Source: Owenia fusiformis
Lineage: Eukaryota > Annelida > Polychaeta > Sabellida > Oweniidae
Length of the DNA stretch: 64,000 nt
Direction of reading: 5' to 3'
NCBI GenBank assembly: GCA_903813345.2
Contig: CAIIXF020000006.1
Coordinates: forward strand, 33,517,524-33,581,523
A program made the translations under genes and the position numbers. The notes below the pieces were generated by a model. The model was not told the DNA's origin. It did no database searches and saw nothing but the letters and a program-made list of their open reading frames with translations. Shown piece by piece: positions 43,201 through 50,770 of this stretch (position 1 is the stretch's first letter; every line of letters starts with the position of its first letter).

Positions 43201-46200
43201 ATCAACATTGAGGCTAGTATTAATGCTGATAAGAGGCTACATGTTGTAGTTGACACATGCTGGTTGTCCACTGACCCCTTGGATACAAGCAAGGAACATA
43301 AGGACCATACTCCTCCTTTAATACAATCTGGGTAAGATATCCTCCTTGATACAATCTGAGGTTTATTTCTCAAAAGTTGTGAATAAGTTTTTTCGCAAAG
43401 TTAGTAAATAGTAACTTCATATGCCATTTTTATCATAATCTAGGTACACTTCTGGAGGTCTTGTAAGTCTTCCATAAGTCAATTATACATCAGATATTAT
43501 CAAGTATACAAGAAATTCATTTGGGTCTGTTATTCATTTGAATTAAAATACATTATCAGTGCTTTACCATTGATAATGTTACGAATTATATTCACTCACA
43601 TTTAATAGTTTCATTGGAACTGCAATAAATGTCACATTGTGCATTGTTTGTTCATTTAGGTGCAATAAATGTCACATTGTGCATTGTATGTTCATTTAGG
43701 TGCAATAAATGTCACAGTGTGCATTGTATGTTCATTTAGGTGCTATAAATGTCACATTGTGCATTGTATGTTCATTTAGGTGCAGTAAATGTCACATTGT
43801 GCATTGTATGTTCATTTAGGTGCAGTAAATGTCACATTGTGCATTGTATGTTCATTTAGGTGCAATAAATGTCACATTGTGCATTGTATGTTCATTTAGG
43901 TGCAGTAAATGTCACATTGTGCATTGTATGTTCATTTAGGTGCAATAAATGTCACATTGTGCATTGTATGTTCATTTAGGTGCAATAAATGTCACATTGT
44001 ACATTTTATGTTTATTTAGGTGCAATAAATGTCACATTGTGCATTTTATGTTCATTTAGGTGCAATAAATGTCACATTGTGCATTGTATGCTCATTTAGG
44101 TGCAGTAAATGTCACATTGTGCATTGTATGTTCATTTAGGTGCAGTAAATGTCACATTGTGCATTGTATGTTCATTTAGGTGCAATAAATGTCACATTGT
44201 GCATTGTATGTTCATTTAGGTGCAATAAATGTCACATTGTGCATTTTATGTTCATTTAGGTGCAATAAATGTTACATTGTGCATTTTATGTTCATTTAGG
44301 TGCAATAAATGTCACATTGTGCATTTTATGTTCATTTAGATGCAATAAATGTCACAGTGTGCATTGTATGTTCATTTAGGTTCTATAAATGTCACATTGT
44401 GCATTGTATGTTCATTTAGGTGCAATAAATGTCATATTGTGCATTGTATGTTCATTTAGGTGCTATAAATGTCACATTGTGCATTGTATGTTCATTTAGG
44501 TGCAGTAAATGTCACATTGTGCATTGTATGTTCATTTAGTTGCAATAAATGTCACATTGTGCATTTTATGTTCATTTAGGTGCAATAAATGTCACATTGT
44601 GCATTGTATGTTCATTTAGGTGCAAACTTGAGGAAAGGACAGAGTGGGAGGAAGGCAACAACATAGCAAAGAAAAGATTCAGTTTCCTGTTCTCGAACTA
44701 CTTGCATAATGATGAGAAAACGTACCTGCATTGTGAGCTTGGTGTGTGTTCATCTGATAGAGACTATGCAGCACAGCTTTTCAAAACAGTAAGCCAAATG
44801 TTTGTTAGTGTTCATTGCAAAATGAAGATGCTGGGATATATTTGACTGTGTTCCTTTCTTAAAGATCCTAGTATATGCACTTTCTTTTCAAAATTGATGA
44901 TGCAAGGATATATTTCGGGGTTTTCACTTTTCAGCCTGTGAAGCGCAACTTTATCAAACAGGAAGCAAATTATAGTTTTGTTATCCTTCCTCGGGATACG
45001 TCATGTTTTGATGACAAAATTGAATATTTGCAAATCCCAATTGTCACAATTTGAAGCATTGGTTTAGAAGACAGCATGTGGTGTTCAAAATCTTGTATGT
45101 ATGCAAACACTATGAGGATAATGTAGTATGTCAAGTGTATACCTTATGTTAAATAAAACAATTTGAAATAGTACTATGAACCTCAACACAAGAAAACCAG
45201 TCTTATCACAAAATTGAAAATTTTGCTACAGAGCCAAAAATGTGCCCAATATTAAGAGGAAAATGTGCTAAATTCAAATCTGTCTTTTTGGTCTACATCT
45301 GCATGGAAAAATTGTTAAGTCATAATCTATGACTCATTTTAAAGGCACTTTGTGCTTTTTAAGATTAACAAAAAATTCAAATATTGTAAAGATCTGTGAT
45401 AAGACCCCCTTTCCTGTGCCCTGGCTCATATAAAGCCCTTGTGAAAACTTTGTACCTTTTCAAAATGGCTGGTCAACCTCACAAAAAAACATTCACAGAT
45501 TTTTAATATTTCATTCTTATCTACTTTTATTGGATATGTTCATATTTCTGTTTCAGTGTGTTGCCCCAGATACATACTGTCTGTTTAAGAAGAATGGCAT
45601 TAATGGCTATGGAAATACAGCCAATGGCCACATGAAGATAGTTCACCTTGGACCATTCATGACTGAGACAGCCAGGATAAAGTCTCTCCCTCCAGGTAAG
45701 CCAACCCTTAATTTGCTTCTATTTAAAAGAGATTGCCATCTACACTCTTAAAATGAAAAAAATTCTTTTGAACAGTATCACATCAGGTCTCAAGGTCAGA
45801 GTTTTCTGTTCTGATTTCCATGTTCTTAAAAAAGTCATATTGTAATGTTTATTTTTATAAGGGCTATTATTGTATTTTATGGCATTGCTATTAACATTAC
45901 TAGGAAAGCCGTATGTCGGTCTGTTTGTCCGTCTGTTCGGGCAATAATTCAAATTTCGGTTGACAGATTTGATTCAAATTTATAGGCTTATGCCTTATGG
46001 GGGTAGGACCTCTGCTTGTGAAGTGTGAACGAATTTTTAATATGATCACTTATTAAAATTGCAGCCATTTTCTTAAGAACTATAGTCTTTGATAACTCAA
46101 TTACTAGAGGGTGGATTTGGTTCAAATTTTATGTGCTGTTGCCTGGGTACAAAAGAGCCTTGCTCAAGAAGACAACTTCAAGATGGCCATTAAATACCAT

Positions 46201-47834
46201 TTGATTCAAATTTTACATGCTGATACCTAGGTACATAGGAGCTCAAGAAGGGATTTTCAAGATGGCAGCTAAATTTCAAAATGGCCATCATCAATTTCAA
46301 AGGCATCAACTGAATTTCAAAATTGCTGCCATTTTTCATAAAAAGGCAATCTTTGATAACTCAAATATATATATATATCTTTTATTGACTCTTTAGATGT
46401 CATATCAATGACATATTAGTCACTAAGGTAGAGCAGTTCTTCCCATTGTCGAGTTGAAGAACTGGTATCTTTATCCTGGCTAGAACCATAGACAATTCTA
46501 GCCAGCGCCAGCCTTTTATCGAGTTAGCAGCACTCTAGTAATCGCCGGTACAGGTCAGCAGTCATAGGTCAAAGACAAATCACAAGAAGTGCTGTGACCT
46601 GGGTTTGAACCCAAGACCTCTACTTTTTCAGCCTGAAGCCAGACTTCCTGCTTTTCAGACCAATGCCTTAACCACTAGGCCAACCCGGCGACCACCAGTG
46701 GACAGATTTACTTCAAATTTTATATACTGATGCCTAGAGATAAAGGAGCTCTGCTTGAGAAGAAATTTTCAAGTTTTCATTAAACATGTAATCCTTGATA
46801 ACTGAAGTACCAGTTGACGGATTTGGATTTTTTATATGCTGATGCCTCGGGACATAAGAGCTCTTCTAAAGAATAAATTTTAAAGATGACAGCTGAATTT
46901 CAAAATGGCAACCATTTTTCATAAAAACATAATCTTTAATAACTCAAATACCATAGATTTGGCTCAAATTTTATATGTCAAAACATTTGTAATTTATAAG
47001 CCCTTTGACTTTTTCTGCAATTTTATTTTTCAAAAATGATTTTATTTGTTTTGTTTCAGTTATTGAGACAAAACCAATTCAGCATGCTAACACAGATGAC
47101 AGCAAGATTCCCAATAGGTCATATGCCAAGAATGATGCTACATCTCAAATCAACACAGATATAACAGAGAAGTGCCAGTCAGTGATTATAAATGGAGTTG
47201 ATACGCCAACTGTTATAGGCATCTCTGTAGCAGCTTTCATAATAGGAGTTTTGCTAACTGCAGCACTATGGCTAATTCACACCCATACTGGTGAGTTTAT
47301 TGTTAAAAGATGAAACCATTTCACCTCTGGTTTTATTGTTTGTGGCCATATACCCAAACATTTCCTGCTTTCAGACTTTTGAATTGACTAAAACTATTTG
47401 GGAGAATGAGAGAACCCCATTGTTCTCCCCAACCAAAACAAATATGGACAATCTTCGTTTTAACTTTTGTTTCTGTATGTTTTATGATAAGAATTCACTA
47501 AAAAACCATCAGAAATATCTTACATTTTAAGAAAAATATTTAAACTTAGCACACTCCTTGTTCTATTGGTTTATAGAATAGTATATGGTAAAAAGCCGAA
47601 CCCCAAATACATTGAATTTGCAAAGAAGGTATGTTCTCTGTATTGAATCCGCCCTTGTTTCATCCTTCTTTAAAGCCAGTTTTGGAGGTCATTAAAAATG
47701 TCTATTATTGTTATTACTTTGCAGGTCCAGGGAAGATACAGCAACGTAGAAATCGTGTTCCACGTCGTATACTCCGAACACCAGAGGGCAGCAGTGAATC
47801 CACACCCAACAGTACAACACCAATGCAGACGTAG
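10055..47834 (+). CDS. TGFBR3: betaglycan, TGF-beta type III receptor (13 exons; signal-peptide exon not found)
   Basis: Membrane co-receptor that presents TGF-beta-family ligands and inhibin to signalling receptors. Thirteen exons chain without a phase conflict into about 814 residues, against 851 in the human protein. Order: orphan domain (exons 1-7), with four cysteines at human-equivalent places (VHCHM, TTGCRS, ATCVL, KGCAD); ZP module (end of exon 7 to exon 11), with ten matching cysteines and the near-identical block HFILESPFTGCGT; Ser-Gly sites in an acidic stretch (EYSG, HSGMG) where vertebrate glycosaminoglycans attach; transmembrane segment starting at GVDTPTVIGI; then HTHTG and a Ser/Thr-rich tail of about 40 residues ending PMQT. 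Introns 1 and 2 are each ~12 kb. The intron before exon 10 is largely a splice-site-bearing tandem array. The family assignment rests on co-linear similarity over all exons; orthology in this lineage is inference. Confidence 0.93.
11090..11531. repeat. tandem repeat, 20-bp unit, ~22 copies
   Basis: The consensus is near TGATCTTCCCAAACTACCCC, with variant units (ATCATCCC, CTTCCTCAACTAT). It lies in betaglycan intron 1, about 0.8 kb after the exon. No coding frame. Confidence 0.9.
12901..13062. repeat. 81-bp direct duplication after a poly-C tract
   Basis: Two apparently identical copies (CTTCGCTCTAACTACTGTAG at 12907 and 12988) in direct tandem, each preceded by a run of C. The identity implies a recent duplication. 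The open frame across them is a repeat artefact. Confidence 0.85.
15241..15570. repeat. dispersed repeat, 'TTTTCAAGATGGC' family
   Basis: Degenerate modules of a phrase (a drug-like 'GATTTGGTTCA.ATTTTAT', then 'GGAATTTTCAAGATGGCTGC') that also make up 45905-47000. The family looks like a degraded dispersed repeat. No protein. Confidence 0.55.
15936..16595. mobile_element. DNA element with ~35-bp imperfect terminal inverted repeats
   Basis: The left end AAACCTCAGTCACAATTGC and the right end (inverse of AAACCACAGTCACAATTGC) face each other and continue into CGAACATAC / CGACCATAC. Smaller inverted blocks inside (CACTGTAGGAT / ATCCTACAGTGAC-like) suggest a foldback structure. No open frame. Likely a non-autonomous transposon; its borders are approximate. 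Confidence 0.65.
17403..18638. mobile_element. MITE family 'AGATGCGAG', copy 2, interrupted
   Basis: Perfect 12-bp terminal inverted repeats, AGATGCGAGTAG at 17403 and CTACTCGCATCT at 18627-18638. The body matches copy 1 (5601-6022) except for an 807-bp block absent there (17533-18339). Confidence 0.8.
17533..18339. mobile_element. nested insertion with CAGTGATCTC...GAGAACCCTG ends
   Basis: Flanked by TAACC on both sides (17528-17532 and 18340-18344), a likely 5-bp target duplication. The ends are imperfect inverted repeats (CAGTGATCTCGC against CAGGGTTCTCAC). The interior contains GC-rich and G-run tracts and no long open frame. The site without the insertion is seen in copy 1 of the host MITE. 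Superfamily not determined. Confidence 0.7.
19199..19290. repeat. short imperfect hairpin
   Basis: AATATAGACCAAGAGCAGAGG pairs imperfectly with ACCTGCTCTGAGGTCTATATT across a loop with CCCTAGTCCTAAGGGG. It is similar in size and layout to the other palindromic repeats of the window. Confidence 0.45.
21236..21645. repeat. tandem repeat, ~20/40-bp unit
   Basis: Alternating phrases TCAAGGGCATTCAACCAAT and TCCATTGGTATTCAACCAAT. Because CCAAT and ATTGG occur in the same unit, single strands could fold. The matched open frames on both strands (21306-21503) are produced by the repeat. Confidence 0.85.
22720..22823 (+). CDS. TGFBR3: betaglycan exon 2 (orphan domain)
   Basis: Acceptor TATGTTTTCAG, donor ATT|GTAAGT; phase 1 in, 0 out. 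It encodes 34 full codons including LIFVLSSQRRTTWRIS, matching human VVFLLNSPHPLVWHL. Introns of about 12.4 kb lie on each side. Confidence 0.9.
23319..23410. repeat. possible DNA-transposon remnant
   Basis: GGGGGCATGCCCCCGATCCC followed by CCTAGATTGCGC resembles a GC-rich phrase common at the ends of degraded invertebrate DNA transposons. It is recognised by resemblance only; no target duplication or matching end was found. Confidence 0.3.
23914..25071. repeat. minisatellite, 29 units of 42 or 36 bp
   Basis: Nineteen 42-bp and ten 36-bp units (19x42 + 10x36 = 1158 bp, exactly the array length). The short unit lacks 6 bp of the TGTGCATGTATGTG region. Both lengths are multiples of three, which is why three overlapping frames of 406-415 codons stay open on both strands. 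They have no domains, and the array lies inside betaglycan intron 2, so they are not genes. Single-base variants (TATGCTGGG, TATATGTG) mark individual units. Confidence 0.95.
27373..27816 (+). pseudogene. decayed LINE reverse transcriptase fragment
   Basis: The first segment (27373-27452) reads AFNYIDRSVLLYKLCKSGI, a palm-region phrase of non-LTR retrotransposon reverse transcriptase, and ends in a stop. The next frame (from 27466) carries a TFDTEIGVLQ phrase and then jumps directly to the thumb phrase NKYKYLGVIL. The catalytic YADD region that should lie between is missing. A conserved LFDSLVSPI phrase follows. It is an inactive relic in betaglycan intron 2, in the same orientation as the gene. 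Clade not determined. Confidence 0.75.
28245..28700. repeat. tandem repeat, ~115-bp unit, ~4 diverged copies
   Basis: The unit contains CACAAAAATGACAAAATCAT, TTACCTTGCGGTTACTTT and twice the phrase TACATTGATATTTGA. The copies diverge to the right. No coding frame. Confidence 0.8.
28868..28925. repeat. SINE 3'-tail fragment
   Basis: ATATATATCTTTTATTGA, then CAATGACATATTAGTCACTA matches the left (3') end of the SINE at 46365-46692. The tRNA-like head is absent, so this is a truncated copy. Confidence 0.6.
32461..32540. repeat. (GTCCGTCT)n-bearing dispersed repeat end
   Basis: TTAGCTCACATGGTGAGCTT leads into iterated GTCCGTCTGTCC. Related degenerate phrases occur at 35385-35445 and 45905-45935. 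The overlapping short open frames are not genes. Downstream to ~32940 are irregular GAAA-rich repeats of a TTGAAATGGC kind. Confidence 0.6.
33984..34239 (+). other. candidate alternative betaglycan exon (unproven)
   Basis: A 256-bp block preceded by TTATTTTAG and followed by a strong donor ATA|GTAAGT, open in one frame for all 85 codons with no start codon needed. Read from the acceptor it enters in phase 0 and leaves in phase 1, exactly as betaglycan exon 3 (35175-35352) does, so it could replace that exon but not be added to it without a frameshift. The protein begins VNKSPGEGDIITRFSLS. I do not recognise it. An open stretch this long can occur by chance. Confidence 0.3.
35175..35352 (+). 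CDS. TGFBR3: betaglycan exon 3 (orphan domain)
   Basis: Acceptor GTGCTTCCAG, donor ATAG|GTTAGT; phase 0 in, 1 out. It encodes RINLTVV and LLKWVRLRYDAVTGFSEIK, aligning with human LLNWARKEYGAVTSFTELK. Confidence 0.92.
35815..35926 (+). CDS. TGFBR3: betaglycan exon 4 (orphan domain)
   Basis: Acceptor TTCATTTGTAG, donor GG|GTGAGT; phase 1 in, 2 out. It carries the third and fourth orphan-domain cysteines (ATCVLSN, KGCADPM), matching human PKCNIG and EGCVMS. Confidence 0.9.
39335..39588. repeat. tandem repeat, ~27-bp AT-only unit, ~9 copies
   Basis: The unit is TATTATTAAAATATTGAAAT plus TAATATA. The array ends about 110 bp before the acceptor of exon 5. Confidence 0.85.
39697..39880 (+). CDS. 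TGFBR3: betaglycan exon 5 (orphan domain)
   Basis: Acceptor CTTGTCTTGCAG, donor CTG|GTAAGT; phase 2 in, 0 out. It encodes DLHIIEVAST and HLVLVLKSQHGVQWVLRS, matching human EVHIIELIT and LILILKCKKSVNWVIKS. Confidence 0.95.
40355..40535 (+). CDS. TGFBR3: betaglycan exon 6 (orphan domain)
   Basis: Acceptor CTGTTTTTCAG, donor CAG|GTAATT; phase 0 in, 1 out. It encodes GRNLIRWIEEQYTTMRSYSS and VANHIDLDL, aligning with human GNLVKWALDNGYSPITSY and VANRFHLRL. Confidence 0.93.
40826..41034 (+). CDS. TGFBR3: betaglycan exon 7 (linker and start of ZP module)
   Basis: Acceptor AACATTTCCAG, donor CAG|GTAAGT; phase 1 in, 0 out. A Pro/Ser-containing linker leads into NIQCDKSHLVVSLRK, which contains the first ZP cysteine and matches human SVKCDNEKMIVAVEK. 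Confidence 0.92.
41195..41495. repeat. tandem repeat, 20-bp unit, ~15 copies
   Basis: The unit is near TTTGAATTTGCCTCACCTAT with point variants. It lies in the intron after exon 7. Confidence 0.88.
42429..42578 (+). CDS. TGFBR3: betaglycan exon 8 (ZP-N)
   Basis: Acceptor CTTAATTTCCAG, donor TCA|GTAGGT; phase 0 in, 0 out, 50 codons. It encodes SDTSCIARSNMTHFILESP and FTGCGTKRR, carrying ZP cysteines 2 and 3. This is the most conserved block against vertebrate betaglycan. Confidence 0.95.
42868..43331 (+). CDS. TGFBR3: betaglycan exon 9 (GAG-site linker and ZP-C)
   Basis: Acceptor TTTATGTTTAG, donor GG|GTAAGA; phase 0 in, 2 out. It begins with an acidic, Gly-rich stretch holding DDEYSGSHG and DHSGMG, then ECLFKS (Cys 4) and VVDTCWLS (Cys 5). 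Reading through the donor gives GGG then TAA, so a transcript retaining the intron would stop at once after QSG. Confidence 0.93.
43621..44620. repeat. 25 x 40-bp tandem array carrying the exon-10 acceptor
   Basis: Exactly 25 units without a length change (1000 bp). Each runs TGCAATAAATGTCACATTGT then GCATTGTATGTTCATTTAGG. Every unit contains ATTTAG. The last ATTTAG (44614-44619) is the real acceptor, and the exon starts G|TGCAA just as each unit does. At the hexamer position 16 units have AATAAA, 6 AGTAAA and 3 TATAAA, each followed by GT-rich sequence. Read in the frame arriving from exon 9, any unit stops at its own TAG after 12 codons. Confidence 0.95.
44620..44788 (+). CDS. TGFBR3: betaglycan exon 10 (ZP-C)
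   Basis: The acceptor TTCATTTAG is the last unit of the 40-bp array; donor ACA|GTAAGC; phase 2 in, 0 out. It encodes GCKLEERTEW, AKKRFSFLFSN and LHCELGVCSSD (Cys 6-8), matching human NICPKD, DKKRFSFVF and LQCELTLC. Confidence 0.93.
45557..45695 (+). CDS. TGFBR3: betaglycan exon 11 (end of ZP-C)
   Basis: Acceptor TTCTGTTTCAG, donor CAG|GTAAGC; phase 0 in, 1 out. It starts CVAPDTYCLFKK with the last ZP cysteine pair, matching human CVPPDEAC, and continues into the juxtamembrane linker. Confidence 0.92.
45905..47000. repeat. dispersed repeat, iterated 'TCAAATTTTA..GATGCC' modules
   Basis: About six degenerate modules combining GATTCAAATTTTA, TGCTGATGCCTAGG, TTTTCAAGATGGC and TTTGATAACTCAA, in betaglycan intron 11. 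A SINE interrupts one module at 46365-46692. Confidence 0.65.
46365..46692 (-). mobile_element. tRNA-derived SINE
   Basis: On the minus strand the head reads TTGGCCTAGTGGTTAAGGC (box A TGGCCTAGTGG, 46672-46682) and GGTTCAAACCC (box B, 46602-46612) at tRNA-like spacing, with room for a long variable arm as in Ser or Leu tRNAs. A body of about 230 bp follows, ending in an AT dinucleotide tail at 46365-46378. Another fragment of the same tail lies at 28868-28925. The surrounding module continues across the insertion. Confidence 0.85.
47060..47290 (+). CDS. TGFBR3: betaglycan exon 12 (transmembrane segment)
   Basis: Acceptor TTTTGTTTCAG, donor ACTG|GTGAGT; phase 1 in, 1 out. It encodes a polar linker and then GVDTPTVIGISVAAFIIG and LLTAALWLIHTHTG, nearly the same as the vertebrate betaglycan membrane span (GLDTLTVMGIAFAAFVIG). 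Confidence 0.96.
47725..47834 (+). CDS. TGFBR3: betaglycan last coding exon (cytoplasmic tail)
   Basis: Acceptor TTACTTTGCAG; phase 1 in; ends at TAG 47832-47834. The tail is basic (RRNRVPRRILR), then Ser/Thr-rich (EGSSESTPNSTTPMQT), like the vertebrate tail. The final residues MQT lack the Ser/Thr at position -2 of the vertebrate STA PDZ-binding end. Confidence 0.9.
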
Positions 47835-50304
47835 CCATAGCAACCTCATTTCATTATCATCATCATTATTACAGAGAAACATCGGAGCTCTTGGAATTGT
47901 CTAGAAAGAACAATATGCTCATAAATTAATCACTCATCAATCAGGGGTGTCAGACTAATTGTCAGAAGAGCCAAAATTACCCATCAGTTGAGGGTGTAAT
48001 GGCTATTCCTGGAACAGCTGGGCATTGCTTTTCAGTTTGAATTTTGAGGATATGTGGCTCAGTTTGAATATTGCCAATACAGATGCTATGATAGACAATG
48101 TAGCATAAGACTAAGACTGGTATAATCCAGAAGAATCAGCTGATTTACCTACCTGAGAACACATAATTTAAACTCATCATTACCCATCATGCATTTTTCA
48201 AAATGGCTGAAACAGGACAGTGTTCTGTGATAACATGATGCGGGTATAAAGTGTGGTAGCCAAAAGTGCCATGTCTCACTTAAACAGAACTAGCGGATTC
48301 AGCCATTTTAGTCATTATCGTAAATTATTGTAAGAGTCAAAGATGGTGGGAGTTAGCCCCAACAGTCCCAGCCCCAATGATGCAGAAATATACCTCATGG
48401 GACTGGGGGGCTCATTTTGACCACCTACGGGTGAAATAACCTCAGGATATTTAGGTGTTTGGATAGGTCAACTAGGTTGGTGTAAAAACCACAAAGGGGT
48501 CTGTGAGAAGCGGACACTGAAGACCCCTTAGAAACTGTTGACAACTGACCATAGGGTTGTGTTAAAAAGCTGGTGGGTGTGCCAGAATTTGGTAGCCATT
48601 ATTGAGTCGGGGAGCGGTGACTTCTATTAGAATATAGAACATATCAATGTTAGGAAAGAAGTATAGAAACTCATACCTTCAAATTTTAGTTCTGTCTTAT
48701 ACCTCACTACTTCTGTAGAGTGATCAACTGGTGCGATATATTTATTTTTGCATGTAATTAATACCCCCCCACACTTCTGTGTTCATACTACGCATGAAAA
48801 AACTCGAGTACATTTAAATCAACAAGATATTTTAGTTTCAGTTGAATTTTCATATTTATTCCTATCTTGTTAAAATACTTGATCCTGTAAGTTTTTAGGA
48901 GTCTGTCACACAAATTCTCTCTTATTTTAAAAAGTTGAACTTCAAGATTTTCTGAAAATATTTGTTACACAATAAGCATGATTTATATGTTTGTAGTTGA
49001 ATACAGGGTGTTTATTATAATTATCTGCTGGAATTGATACAATCATTTGTTCCCTCAAAAAGTATACAGTAAAACTTGTTAATTAAACAGCAAATGTGTT
49101 TGAAAGTATAAGATGTTTATATTAAACAGGTTTTACTGTACCCTACAGTTCAAGTGCATTGACTCCATGATTAAGGTATGTAAAGGTGAATGAATTAGAA
49201 TGGATTAATCATTTGTCTCTGCCTACCTTAACTTGAACTTCCAATGTTATCACATTTTGGAAATATTTTGAAACTTTACCTCAAGAGTTTAAAACTGTTA
49301 GTTTTAATACGTTGAATGCTTATCATTAAATAAGATTTCAAGGATGTCATGCTTTAAAACTCATTATGGAGACAAAACGGGGAAATATTAAGAAGTCACA
49401 ACTAAGCACAAAAAAATTAATTATGAAGGCTCTCTAACCCACAATCTATCTTTTCTTTTAGGACTTTTGCCATATTTTTTTCTTTAAAATTTGAAGGGTT
49501 TTCTCAACTCCTGTTGATTCAACTTCTCTTATTCCATTCTGTCCCTCTCTATTTTGGATTTTAAAGCATGACTGCAGTAATATTTTATCTACTTGATGTT
49601 AAAACTGTTATGGCTTTGAATGGCAACAATCTATGACCCAGGTTAGTTTTTTTATTATTATTTAAATATATAAGGGAGAGGAGATCCCTTGATTTGATGT
49701 ATATAGACCAAATGGGAGAAAGTGTACATAGATGTCTTGTATATAACACTACGCTGTATAATTATTGCTTTATATATTATCACATGTACTATGTATGGGC
49801 TGAATTAATACGGGCATTTTAGCGACCTATAAAATAGTTTTAAACCAATTGCAAAGACATACCATACCTCACAGGTTTTATTGATTTTCTGTGTCTTAAA
49901 GGGTATTGCATTAATATTTTTCATAGAGAGATATTCTAAAGCAATCTCCTTTAAGGTATGATATTTTAAACACATGGTGCTGTTCATTTTAAAGTCAGGG
50001 GAAATGTAACGATTTTTTACCTCAGGCTAGGGTGATTTAATTCTGTGTATAGCATTATAATATTAAAGAAATTGAGAGTTGAGGCTTTTATTTTTTACAC
50101 ATTTCTGTCAACATAGATTATATATGCCATAAATATCACAGTTTATTTCCCCGAACCTCATGTGCTATGATATCGGGTATATTTGAGCAAAGATTAGCTA
50201 AACATTTTATTAATTTGCCCTAGCCTAATGTTTCAAAATTTATTTTGAAAGTTACACGTCAACTGGTGCAGAATATATAAATGATCACAATTAGTCTGAA
50301 TGCG
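47835..50304. other. betaglycan 3' flank, probably 3' UTR
   Basis: No further coding exon. No AATAAA is seen close to the stop; the clearest hexamers are at about 52652 and 53238, with ATTAAA near 50060, so the 3' UTR could be long (the vertebrate gene also has a long one) and may include the arrays at 50305 and 51975. The transcript end cannot be fixed from sequence. Confidence 0.4.
49067..49138. mobile_element. 72-bp mini inverted-repeat element
   Basis: CAGTAAAACTTGTT at the left and AACAGGTTTTACTG at the right, with TA on both sides, as expected for TA-target transposons. The CAGTAAAACCTGT phrase also occurs near 2174, with a related GTAAAACAGCTCAGTGAAAC phrase near 37728. Confidence 0.6.
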
Positions 50305-50770
50305 TCATTGGCATTTCATCATAGTATACATTGGCTTTTGCCATTTCATCATTGTATGCATTGGCCAATGGCATTTCATCATAGTATACATTGGCATTTG
50401 CCATTTCATCATTGTATGCATTGGCCAATGGCATTTCATCATAGTATACATTGGCATTTGCCATTTCATCATTGTATGCATTGGCCAATGGCATTTCATC
50501 ATAGTATACATTGGCATTTGCCATTTCATCATTGTATGCATTGGCCAATGGCATTTCATCATAGTATACATTGGCTTTTCATCATTGTATGCATTGGCCA
50601 ATGGCATTTCATCATAGTATACATTGGCATTTCATCATTGTATGCATTGGCCAATGGCATTTCATCATAGTATACATTGGCATTTCATCATTGTATGCAT
50701 TGGCCAATGGCATTTCATCATAGTATACATTGGCATTTCATCATTGTATGCATTGGCCATAATTGGCATT
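50305..50770. repeat. tandem repeat, 60-bp unit then shorter units
   Basis: CATTTCATCATAGTATACAT and CATTTCATCATTGTATGCAT alternate, joined by TTGGCCAATGG. The first four periods are 60 bp; later ones lose the TTTGCC segment. The open frames on both strands here are repeat artefacts. Confidence 0.92.

Noticed and set aside
43621-44620. CRISPR-like regular repeats
   Set aside because: There are no unique spacers: the units are head-to-tail in an animal intron.
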